In this document: in pieces, positions 1-6,988 of the stretch | Numbering within the stretch: position 1 is the first letter of the stretch | Layout of the letters: every line of letters begins with the position of its first letter | NCBI GenBank assembly: GCA_018266915.1 | Contig: JAFDZM010000024.1 | Span: 1 to 64,000 of the forward strand | DNA length: 64,000 nucleotides | Source of the DNA: Bacteroidota bacterium | Lineage (GTDB): Bacteria; Bacteroidota; Bacteroidia; Sphingobacteriales; Sphingobacteriaceae | Reading direction: 5' to 3' | Program-made: the position numbers and the translations under genes | Notes under the pieces: generated by a model | What the model was told of the DNA's origin: nothing | Databases searched by the model: none | The model's input: only the letters and a program-made list of their open reading frames with translations

Positions 1-62
1 CAATAATAATAACCCCTATTATTTTGTTGAAGCTAATCTAAAGGCAATGACATGGAGATTAG

Positions 63-779
63 TTACTTTCCAATCCTAACCGGATCAAAAATACTTTTAT
101 CCAATGATCCACCAGGAACTACATCATGATATCTTTCTACCTGGAGCAATTTGTCATTGATATAAAATTCGCATTTCGTTTCGCTCCACGCATTTTTCAA
201 AGCTATAAGATCTTCAAAAAGGCCTTCCTCCTTGCTATTGTCTTCATATTTTAGAAACCGCACCGGAACCAGTTTATCCTGGTCAATCCATAATTGATTC
301 ACTTTTTCATCATCTTGATCAGCACCAATCACATAAACAGGTTTGCCTTTCCATGTAGAAGTGTGAAATTTAGAAAGATCATAATGCAAAGCCTTAAAAT
401 GAGTCAGCACATCATCAAATGGCACAAAATATAACCCGCCTAAAAAGAAGATGAGTTCATTTTCATTCTTAAGCGCCCTGGTTATTTTATTGTTATTGAA
501 AACATACGTGGAATCTTTCCTGAAAATAAGCCCGCGGTCGCTTTCTTTACTGCCAATATCAATACGCAGCATATCGGGATAAGCAATACGCTCATACCAG
601 GTATCTGATTTTACCAGGCTGTCATTTTTGTAACGCTCAGTAGTTTGATTGAACGACAAACTGCTGTGCCATTTGCCATGATAACGGGCATACATTTTTT
701 GCAAAAGGGCAGTAGAGTTCATCCCTTTTTGGGATGAAATTGGCAAAAAGAAAAGCAAAATCATGGATGCTATCTTCAT
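63..779 (-). CDS. LolA-like periplasmic protein, function unknown
   Basis: The protein has 238 residues and starts with a short hydrophobic signal-like segment (about residues 1-17). The rest is beta-rich and matches the general look of LolA/LolB-like outer-membrane lipoprotein-carrier folds (blocks such as DTWYERIAYPDMLRIDIG and ...QLWIDQDKLVPVRFLKY), which bind a lipid or lipoprotein in the periplasm. The family call is from overall pattern only; no catalytic motif is visible. Its ATG overlaps the stop of the upstream MBL-fold hydrolase gene by 4 nt (ATGA), so the two are almost certainly translationally coupled and may work on the same pathway. Nothing supports a specific substrate. Confidence 0.6.
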   Translation of the reverse strand: MKIASMILLFFLPISSQKGMNSTALLQKMYARYHGKWHSSLSFNQTTERYKNDSLVKSDTWYERIAYPDMLRIDIGSKESDRGLIFRKDSTYVFNNNKITRALKNENELIFFLGGLYFVPFDDVLTHFKALHYDLSKFHTSTWKGKPVYVIGADQDDEKVNQLWIDQDKLVPVRFLKYEDNSKEEGLFEDLIALKNAWSETKCEFYINDKLLQVERYHDVVPGGSLDKSIFDPVRIGK

Positions 780-1672
780 GCGCTAAACTCCTCGTAAGCT
801 GCCGTTAACCCGCGCTCAATGCCATCACCCTGCCAATCGGTTACGCCGGGGATGGATTTGGCCTGTAAGATTTCGTCTTTGCTTTTTCCGGCCTTGATGC
901 TGGTTTGCACAAAATCAGCGAGTTTCTCCATGAAGTTCTGCATCGCTTTCAGGTCTTCCATGGTGCCGGTTACTTTCAATGGGTCATAAGCATGACCAAA
1001 GACAAAAATGGTATCCTTACTAAATGTTTTCTGCGCTTGTTCCAGCGTTACCGGCCAGTTTTTAACAGATGCCCCTGCACTGCGATCTATAAAAGGATAA
1101 CGGCGGTTAAACATCAGGTCGCCCATATGTACCACGTTAGCGTGCTCAAAATGGATCATGCTGTCGCCATTGGTATGTCCCGGACCGAAGTAATATGCGC
1201 GGATGCTTTCATCACCTAATTTGGTCCTCCACAAATCGGTGTAAGTGATATCCGGATATAATTGCTGATCTTCTTTCTTTTGGGCGATTGCCGAATTTTT
1301 CTGATTGGTGAGTGAATTAGCATGAGCCGCTACATTCTTCACCAAACCTTTAAATGAGATATTACCACTGGTATGATCGCCGTGGTGGTGCGTATTGATA
1401 AGCCATTGGAAAGGTTTGTCAGATTGCTCTTTCAGTTTGGCTATCAGGTGAGTAGCCTGCTCCGGGAATTCAGCATCAACTACTGCAATACCCTCCTTGT
1501 TGCTTAACCAGGCGATTGTACCGCCCTTTTCGGCATACATGCCCACATTGCCCCGCAGCAGTTTAAACTGTATGGGATCATCAAAAATCGATGAAGCAAA
1601 ACTTCTTTTACCAAATAGGGTAAATGCACCTGCCGCTACGGCAGTATTCAATAAAAAATTACGACGTTGCAT
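776..1672 (-). CDS. MBL-fold metallo-hydrolase, exported
   Basis: This 298-residue protein begins with a Tat-like leader (RR at residues 3-4, then a hydrophobic stretch to about residue 26), so it is probably exported folded. It carries the metallo-beta-lactamase signature HxHxDH at His95, His97, Asp99 and His100, with later ligand-type motifs GPGHTNGD and FGHAYDP, so it should bind two metal ions. The family includes lactonases, thioesterases and cyclases such as SoxH-like proteins, and the substrate cannot be read from sequence. It is the first gene of a two-gene operon with the LolA-like gene downstream (4-nt overlap). The start is the ATG just before the twin-arginine motif. Confidence 0.85.
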   Translation of the reverse strand: MQRRNFLLNTAVAAGAFTLFGKRSFASSIFDDPIQFKLLRGNVGMYAEKGGTIAWLSNKEGIAVVDAEFPEQATHLIAKLKEQSDKPFQWLINTHHHGDHTSGNISFKGLVKNVAAHANSLTNQKNSAIAQKKEDQQLYPDITYTDLWRTKLGDESIRAYYFGPGHTNGDSMIHFEHANVVHMGDLMFNRRYPFIDRSAGASVKNWPVTLEQAQKTFSKDTIFVFGHAYDPLKVTGTMEDLKAMQNFMEKLADFVQTSIKAGKSKDEILQAKSIPGVTDWQGDGIERGLTAAYEEFSA

Positions 1673-1699
1673 GGTTGATGATTTTGTTTTGAAGTTAGG

Positions 1700-1845
1700 G
1701 AAATTGTGCCAAAGAAGATGCCGGAGATGGAATATTTTATATAATATCGAACACCGAACAAGGAATATTGAATAATGAAGTGTTAAGTTCGATATTCATC
1801 ATTCAGAATTCATTATTCGATATTTCCTTTGATTACCTTTACCCC
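1700..1845. repeat. AT-rich intergenic filler with inverted repeats
   Basis: The stretch contains an imperfect inverted repeat (aatatcgaacac near 1742 against gtgttaagttcgatatt near 1778) and several near-copies of attcattattcgatatt. This kind of low-complexity text is common between genes in related bacteria. It runs in frame into the following glycosyltransferase ORF, which suggests that the first 26 codons of the longest reading frame are not translated. Confidence 0.5.
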
Positions 1846-3507
1846 GTGAACGAACAAACCACTACAAACTACAAATGGCTATACATCCTTATCGCGATAG
1901 CCGTCTTTGTGAATTTCAGCGGATTGTTCATTACCATCATCGGTCCTGACGGTACTCTATATGCCACCATTGCCAAAACAATGGTGCTCAAGCACGATTA
2001 CATCAATTTGTACGCGCAGGGCACCGACTGGCTGGATAAACCCCATTTCCCTTTTTGGTTGACGGCCCTTTCATTCAACCTGTTTGGCTTTACTACCTGG
2101 GCCTATAAACTGCCGGGAATACTTTTTATGATGATGGGCGTATGGTATACCTATTTTTTCGCCAAAAATCTATACAACAAAGAAGTAGCCTTATGGTCAG
2201 CGCTTATATTGCTGACTGCCCAGCACATCGTTATTTCAAATTATGATGTACGGGCCGAGCCTTATCTCACCGGGTTAGTTATCGCTTCCGTTTATCATTT
2301 TTATAAAGCGTACAATCAAAATAATTTCTGGCATTTAGCCGCGGGATGCATTTTCGCCGCCTGTTCGGTAATGACCAAGGGCATGTTTGCGCTAATACCG
2401 ATAGGAGGGGCCATTGCCGGGCACCTGATCATCACCAAACAATGGAAGCAGCTTTTTCACTGGCGCTCGGTTGTGGCTATTGTATTGACCATGTTGTTTA
2501 CTCTGCCTGAATTATATTGCCTGTATCAACAATTCGACCTGCATCCTGAAAAGATTGTATTCGGTCATACCGGTGTTTCGGGTATCCGTTTTTTTTACTG
2601 GGATAGTCAATTTGGCCGGTTCTTTAATACCGGACCAATCAAAGGCAGTGGCGATCCTACGTTTTTTATCCATACAACTTTGTGGGCGTTTTTACCCTGG
2701 TCGCTTTTATTATTTGCTGCTATTTTCCAGTTTATCCGGAAAGGAATTAAAAATGTGCAGAAGGAAGAATGGTATTGCATCTGCGGTTCGTTGCTCACTT
2801 TCCTGGTGTTTTCTGCATCCAAGTTTCAATTGCCACATTACCTGAATATTGTTTTCCCATTTTTCGCAATAATCACTGCGCAATATCTGTATAGATTAAG
2901 CCATGAGAAAAGCATCCGCGCCGTGCGGATAACCCAGCTTATCGTTGCTGGATTATTATTTGTCCTGATCGTTGCGCTGAACTATTTCTTCAAGCCTGAG
3001 GCATTTAATGTGCTCACCGGCATTATACTTTTAATTGTATTCGTTGCCTGGTTTATCTTACCAGGAAAGATCGCCACAAAAGCATTTTGGAAAATTGGTT
3101 GCCAAACTTTACTGATTTCGTTTTTTGTTAACCTTTATCTTAATCTGGCATTTTATCCATCGCTGCTGCATTACCAGGCGCTTACCCAGGCGGCTTTTTA
3201 TATCAATCAAAATAATCCTGATAAATTACAAGTAGTGCAAAGTGGTGATGTGCCTTTTGCTATGGAATTCTACCTTAATCAGCCATTAACCAGCATCAAT
3301 TCCGATGGCACAGGGCAGCAACCGCCAAAACCATACCTGCTCTTCGCTCAAACCAATATCATTAACGACTTAAAAGCCAAAGGCTGGCAAATGCAGCCTG
3401 TGAAAACTTTTGAGCGCTATTGGATATCACGTTTGAAGCCTGCTTTTCTGAATAAGAATACGCGTAACAAGGAGCTTACTTATAGTGAGTTGGTGATTGT
3501 GAAGTAA
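1846..3507 (+). CDS. GT-C membrane glycosyltransferase, family 39 / ArnT-like
   Basis: The reading frame can open at 1768, but I chose the GTG at 1846 because the upstream codons are repeat filler and the first membrane helix starts about ten residues later. The protein (about 553 residues) has an N-terminal helix, a periplasmic loop with an Asp followed by DWLDKPHFPFW (the ArnT-type KPP/PxW motif), then about ten more helices and a soluble C-terminal domain. Known relatives use polyprenyl-phosphate sugars to modify lipid A or other lipids and proteins on the outer face of the inner membrane. The usual acidic pair of the first loop reads Asp-Gly here instead of Asp-Glu. It is transcribed alone; donor and acceptor are unknown. 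Confidence 0.75.
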   Translation: MNEQTTTNYKWLYILIAIAVFVNFSGLFITIIGPDGTLYATIAKTMVLKHDYINLYAQGTDWLDKPHFPFWLTALSFNLFGFTTWAYKLPGILFMMMGVWYTYFFAKNLYNKEVALWSALILLTAQHIVISNYDVRAEPYLTGLVIASVYHFYKAYNQNNFWHLAAGCIFAACSVMTKGMFALIPIGGAIAGHLIITKQWKQLFHWRSVVAIVLTMLFTLPELYCLYQQFDLHPEKIVFGHTGVSGIRFFYWDSQFGRFFNTGPIKGSGDPTFFIHTTLWAFLPWSLLLFAAIFQFIRKGIKNVQKEEWYCICGSLLTFLVFSASKFQLPHYLNIVFPFFAIITAQYLYRLSHEKSIRAVRITQLIVAGLLFVLIVALNYFFKPEAFNVLTGIILLIVFVAWFILPGKIATKAFWKIGCQTLLISFFVNLYLNLAFYPSLLHYQALTQAAFYINQNNPDKLQVVQSGDVPFAMEFYLNQPLTSINSDGTGQQPPKPYLLFAQTNIINDLKAKGWQMQPVKTFERYWISRLKPAFLNKNTRNKELTYSELVIVK

Positions 3508-3512
3508 AAAAT

Positions 3513-3590
3513 GGGTGTCATGCTGAGGTACTCGAAGCATGCGGGCAAAAGCCTTTACGCACACACTTCGAGTGCCTCAGTGTGACACCC
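3513..3590. repeat. Dispersed palindromic repeat, type A (copy 1)
   Basis: The arms gggtgtcatgctgaggtact (3513-3532) and the matching complement ending at 3590 form an imperfect inverted repeat of about 27 bp around a loop containing aaagccttt. A second copy of the same element lies at 28436-28512. Placed between convergent genes, it could serve as a two-way terminator or REP-like element. Confidence 0.75.
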
Positions 3591-3609
3591 TACACACTAA
3601 TTGAATCTG

Positions 3610-4476
3610 TCAATACTGATGAAACCCCTGCGATACAAAAGCCAACACCTCAGGTAACGATTCACGCCAGTAAGTCCAGGTGTGGCCGCCGTCGCGAACA
3701 CGGAATTCGTGTGGGATTTCTTTCTTACGCATAGCGATGTGCACCAGGCAATTACCTTCGTACAAGAAATCGTCGTCACCATCATCAATATACCAGCGCA
3801 CCGCCTTTTTCTGATCGTCGGGCACATTGTTTACCAATGCTACTACGCTGTGACGGTTATAATAATTGGTAACAGTTGAATCAGCAATATTAGGATCAAG
3901 TTTCACCAGTTGTTTCTTAGCGTCATCCACAGTAAGCGGACCGGTTGATGCACTCAGCGGGCACGCAGATGAAAACAATTCAGGATGATGTAAGGCATAA
4001 ACAAAGCTTCCGCCGCCACCCATAGATAAACCGGCTATAGCGCGGTAACGTTTATCACTTTTGATGCGGAATTTCTTTTCTACAAACGGAACAAGCTCCT
4101 TAAAGAAGAAATCCTCATAATTCCAGTCGCCCCGCGGATCGTTAAAATATCCTCTGCGACCGGTATTGGCATCCGGCATAATGATGATCATCGGCGTAGC
4201 TTTTCCTTCGTTGATCGCCTTATCGGCAATGTGCAAAACCTCACCAAATTGGACCCAACCGGTTTGATCGTCACCTGATCCATGCAACAGGTAGAGCACG
4301 GGATAACTTCTTTCAGAAGTCTCATAATCGGGCGGCAAATAAACGGCGTATTTGCGCTCACCTTTCAGGATCTTGCTCGGCAGACTAAGATTATCATAAA
4401 CCTTGCCTGTTTGAGCAAATACATTAACTGAAGTAAATAAAAGTAAAGCCAGAATGGCGGGTAGGGTTGTTTTCAT
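3610..4476 (-). CDS. Secreted alpha/beta-hydrolase esterase (esterase D / feruloyl esterase-like)
   Basis: The 288-residue protein has a clear signal peptide (residues 1-21, ending ...NVFAQ). The alpha/beta-hydrolase nucleophile elbow GLSMGG places the catalytic Ser at residue 151, and a late GGHTW gives the likely catalytic His. The motif YLLHGSGDD near residue 65 is the oxyanion region of the putative-esterase (PF00756-type) family, which includes feruloyl and acetyl xylan esterases and enterochelin esterase-like enzymes. It probably removes acyl groups from sugars or aromatic esters in the periplasm or outside the cell. It is monocistronic, and the exact substrate is not readable. Confidence 0.85.
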   Translation of the reverse strand: MKTTLPAILALLLFTSVNVFAQTGKVYDNLSLPSKILKGERKYAVYLPPDYETSERSYPVLYLLHGSGDDQTGWVQFGEVLHIADKAINEGKATPMIIIMPDANTGRRGYFNDPRGDWNYEDFFFKELVPFVEKKFRIKSDKRYRAIAGLSMGGGGSFVYALHHPELFSSACPLSASTGPLTVDDAKKQLVKLDPNIADSTVTNYYNRHSVVALVNNVPDDQKKAVRWYIDDGDDDFLYEGNCLVHIAMRKKEIPHEFRVRDGGHTWTYWRESLPEVLAFVSQGFHQY

Positions 4477-4783
4477 GCATGCAGGTTTTATAATGGGCGA
4501 TGCATAAAATTAATATTAAAACACAGCTATCAAAAGGTGTAATAATTTTTTTACTACTGCTGTAGCGAATAGTAACCGGGTTACGTAATGGCTGTTATTG
4601 AGAGTTGATAGTTTTAATAAATTACCCAGCCATCTAACGCATTACTCCGCTGTCTGGCCTTCTGGTTACAGCAAAAAATTGTCAAACCTGGACCAAATTA
4701 ACCTGCATCTACACACAACAAAGTAACAGAATGCCGCAGCGGATAATGCGTTTATTGAAAACAAGCCTCATACAACACCGCAT
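4477..4783. other. Intergenic stretch, no gene seen
   Basis: About 300 nt between the esterase start and the terminator of the next minus-strand gene. It should hold the esterase promoter. I see AT-rich sequence and scattered gtaacc/ggttac repeats but no convincing ORF or structured RNA. Confidence 0.4.
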
Positions 4784-4819
4784 AAAAAAAGCATCAGCAT
4801 TATTTTGTAATGCTGATGC
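4784..4819 (-). terminator. Intrinsic terminator of the 80-residue protein gene
   Basis: A perfect 10-bp stem (gcatcagcat 4791-4800 with atgctgatgc 4810-4819) with a 9-nt loop is followed on the minus strand by seven T (4790-4784). It sits 31 nt after the stop of the gene at 4851-5093. Confidence 0.85.
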
Positions 4820-4850
4820 CGTAAATTTCTTTTTTAGCTGTCGCTGTTAA

Positions 4851-5093
4851 TTACGAATAGTGATTTTTGATTCCCTTGTTCAACTGACTAAGAATCATGT
4901 CGTCAAGCTCACAGTCGCATGATACACAGTTCAGTTGTTTGTCAAATCCGAGCTGACCAAGGACCTTACCCTGATCAACTACCAGGAATTTGCCCGTTTC
5001 ATCGGGTAAAACTGCCAGGCTGCGCTCATCATCTTTAAAATTAATTAACAAATGGAACTGACGTTCAGGGTAAAATGCTGCTCTCTGTATCAT
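4851..5093 (-). CDS. Small conserved-looking protein with CxxCxC motif, unknown function
   Basis: This 80-residue cytoplasmic protein has no signal or membrane segment. Residues 1-50 look like a compact beta-rich domain. A cysteine cluster CVSCDC then lies at about residues 57-62, followed by an acidic ELDD and a short helix. The cysteines could bind a metal or act in redox chemistry. The gene has all the marks of an independent unit: a promoter-like element 50 nt upstream, an inverted repeat further upstream that could be an operator, and a strong terminator. I do not recognise the family. Confidence 0.7.
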   Translation of the reverse strand: MIQRAAFYPERQFHLLINFKDDERSLAVLPDETGKFLVVDQGKVLGQLGFDKQLNCVSCDCELDDMILSQLNKGIKNHYS

Positions 5094-5142
5094 AATAACG
5101 CCCCTTTCTGTTTTATGAATTAGGTAGTGTGTGTTTAGAATA

Positions 5143-5150
5143 CAAATTTA
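5143..5150 (-). promoter_or_regulatory. Bacteroidota-type -7 promoter element
   Basis: On the minus strand the sequence reads TAAATTTG, a perfect match to the TAnnTTTG consensus used by the primary sigma factor in this phylum. It lies 50 nt upstream of the start of the 80-residue protein. The -33 TTG element is weak. Confidence 0.5.
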
Positions 5151-5165
5151 ACGAATAGTTATACG

Positions 5166-5253
5166 ATATAGTGTAATAAAAGTTCACATTTTTGTTAAAA
5201 AAAAGTTAAATAATTTTTTTAAGAAGTGCCTTAGTGTAACTATTACGCTATAT
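5166..5253. promoter_or_regulatory. Inverted repeat, possible operator
   Basis: The half-sites atatagtgtaata (5166-5178) and tattacgctatat (5241-5253) are complementary at 12 of 13 positions, with an A/T-rich 62-nt spacer containing an A8 and a T7 run. The nearer half-site lies just upstream of the -7 element, so a regulator could bind across it. This is inference from symmetry only. Confidence 0.35.
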
Positions 5254-5381
5254 TTTAGACCGGTAAGAAGTGTTTTTTAATTATCGACAAAGTGTATCGA
5301 ATTTGCAATTATTTTCTGTTAAGTTGACATTTTTAAAAGGCGTAAGAAAATCCTGTTTAATATCCCCGTCATTAATATAAT

Positions 5382-5515
5382 CGTCATTGCGAGGAACGAA
5401 GCAATCTCCAAACTATGCAAGTCAAGCAAACGGGAATATTTTAATGGTCGTTCATCAAAATATTCTGGTGCGATGAATGTCCTAAGTAGAGATTGCTTCG
5501 TTCCTCGCAATGACG
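5382..5515. repeat. Palindromic repeat, type B, with perfect 27-bp arms
   Basis: The arms 5382-5408 (starts cgtcattgcgaggaacgaag) and 5489-5515 are perfectly complementary over 27 bp, with about 80 nt between them. The same cgtcattgcgaggaacgaag text is widespread in many bacterial genomes as an intergenic repeat. A 63-residue minus-strand reading frame across it is an artefact of the palindrome. Confidence 0.8.
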
Positions 5516-5526
5516 CGATGGCTATT

Positions 5527-6930
5527 TTAGGCTTTCAAATCCTCAATTTCTTTTAGCGATTTAGGCAGATATTTCCCCAATAAATGATACCCGGTATCTG
5601 TGACCAGGAAGTTATCCTCAATACGTATACCGCCGAAATCACGATAGGTATTCAGCACATCGTAATTGATGAAATCAGTAAATTTCTTTTCGGCCTGCCA
5701 GCGGTCTATCAGTTCAGGAATGATGTAAATGCCCGGCTCAACAGTCAACACAAAGCCTGCTTCAAGTTCACGTCCCAAACGCAAAGATTTTAAACCGAAT
5801 AGCTGCGTTTCTTTTTTCAGCGTGTCGGTATAGCCAACTAATGGCTCACCCAAATCTTCCATATCATGTGTATCCATGCCCAGCATATGGCCCAAACCGC
5901 ATTGGAAAAACATGGCATGTGCGCCTGCAGCTACCGCTTCTTCCGGATCGCCTTTCATCAGGTTTACCTGTTTAAGGCCTTCTGCCAATTTCTGACATGC
6001 AGCCAAATGGATGTCTTTATATCTTACCCCGGGCTTCAGCATATCGATGGCATGATCCATTGAGTTTAGCACTATTTCGTATAATTCTTTTTGACGATTG
6101 GTAAAACTTTTACCCACCGGGAAGGTACGGGTAAGATCGCCGCCGTAATGCATCTCGTTTTCAGCGCCGATGTCGCTTAATACCATGCGCCCTTCCTGTA
6201 AAGTATTACCGTAATAATGGGTGTGCAGGGTCTGCCCGTGAGTGGTAATGATAGCCGGGTAACCTAAACGCGAGTTATTGGCAATAGCCGTTTCATGCGC
6301 TTTGGCAACCAGCTCGTATTCTTTTATCCCCGGACGGGTATATTTGATCACATTCAGCATCATATCCACACTGATAGAAACTGCCTTTTCCATTTCAGCA
6401 ATTTCCAGCGGGGTTTTTATTACGCGTTGCGATATAACGGCTTTAGTCAGCTTTACTGAAATATAATCCCTTACATCATCCAAACTGGCATTGAACCACT
6501 CAGCCAGTTTTATTTTATTTTCGGGACGGTAGGGTGGGAGAATATGTACTTTTCTGCCTGCGATTAATGCTTTGTGCACATAATGGATAATCTGGTCATA
6601 GGGCTTGGTTTGGGAGACGCCAACCATGCCGGCCATTTCATTAACGGTCGGTAAGGTGCCCGTCCACACAATATCATCAATAGTCAGCTCATTGCCGAAA
6701 ATCACTTCATCACCAGTCTCTGTATCTATGATTCCCGCTAACGATGGTACATCCAGGCCGAAGTAGTAAAGAAAACTGCTGTCCTGTCTGAAAAGGTAGC
6801 AATTGTCCTTATAATTCATGCTGCTGTCCTCGTTACCTAATAAAAGGATGAGGCCATCGTTTGCTATGTTTTGCTTTAAAACTTGTCTGCGGTTAGTATA
6901 AACCTGTTTATCAAAAAGGTGAAGTTCCAT
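5527..6930 (-). CDS. pepP: Xaa-Pro aminopeptidase (aminopeptidase P, M24B)
   Basis: The 467-residue length fits aminopeptidase P. Residues 1-130 form the N-terminal creatinase-like domain that shapes the tetramer; residues 170-450 form the pita-bread catalytic domain. Metal ligands are visible: Asp253 in LSDIGAE, Asp265 in GGDLTRTF, His in GLGHMLGMDTHD, Glu in VEPGIYI and Glu in GGIRIEDNF. It removes an N-terminal residue from peptides with Pro at position two, in the cytoplasm, using two Mn ions. It lies 58 nt downstream of the peptide synthetase gene on the same strand and could be co-transcribed, but the function is housekeeping. Confidence 0.93.
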   Translation of the reverse strand: MELHLFDKQVYTNRRQVLKQNIANDGLILLLGNEDSSMNYKDNCYLFRQDSSFLYYFGLDVPSLAGIIDTETGDEVIFGNELTIDDIVWTGTLPTVNEMAGMVGVSQTKPYDQIIHYVHKALIAGRKVHILPPYRPENKIKLAEWFNASLDDVRDYISVKLTKAVISQRVIKTPLEIAEMEKAVSISVDMMLNVIKYTRPGIKEYELVAKAHETAIANNSRLGYPAIITTHGQTLHTHYYGNTLQEGRMVLSDIGAENEMHYGGDLTRTFPVGKSFTNRQKELYEIVLNSMDHAIDMLKPGVRYKDIHLAACQKLAEGLKQVNLMKGDPEEAVAAGAHAMFFQCGLGHMLGMDTHDMEDLGEPLVGYTDTLKKETQLFGLKSLRLGRELEAGFVLTVEPGIYIIPELIDRWQAEKKFTDFINYDVLNTYRDFGGIRIEDNFLVTDTGYHLLGKYLPKSLKEIEDLKA

Positions 6931-6988
6931 GCAGCAAATATATCCATCTTTGGGTAAGACGGATATATTTTAATTGTCAGGATAGACC

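Noticed and set aside
5319..5510. 63-codon minus-strand frame
   Set aside because: It lies almost fully inside the type B palindrome and has no protein-like pattern.
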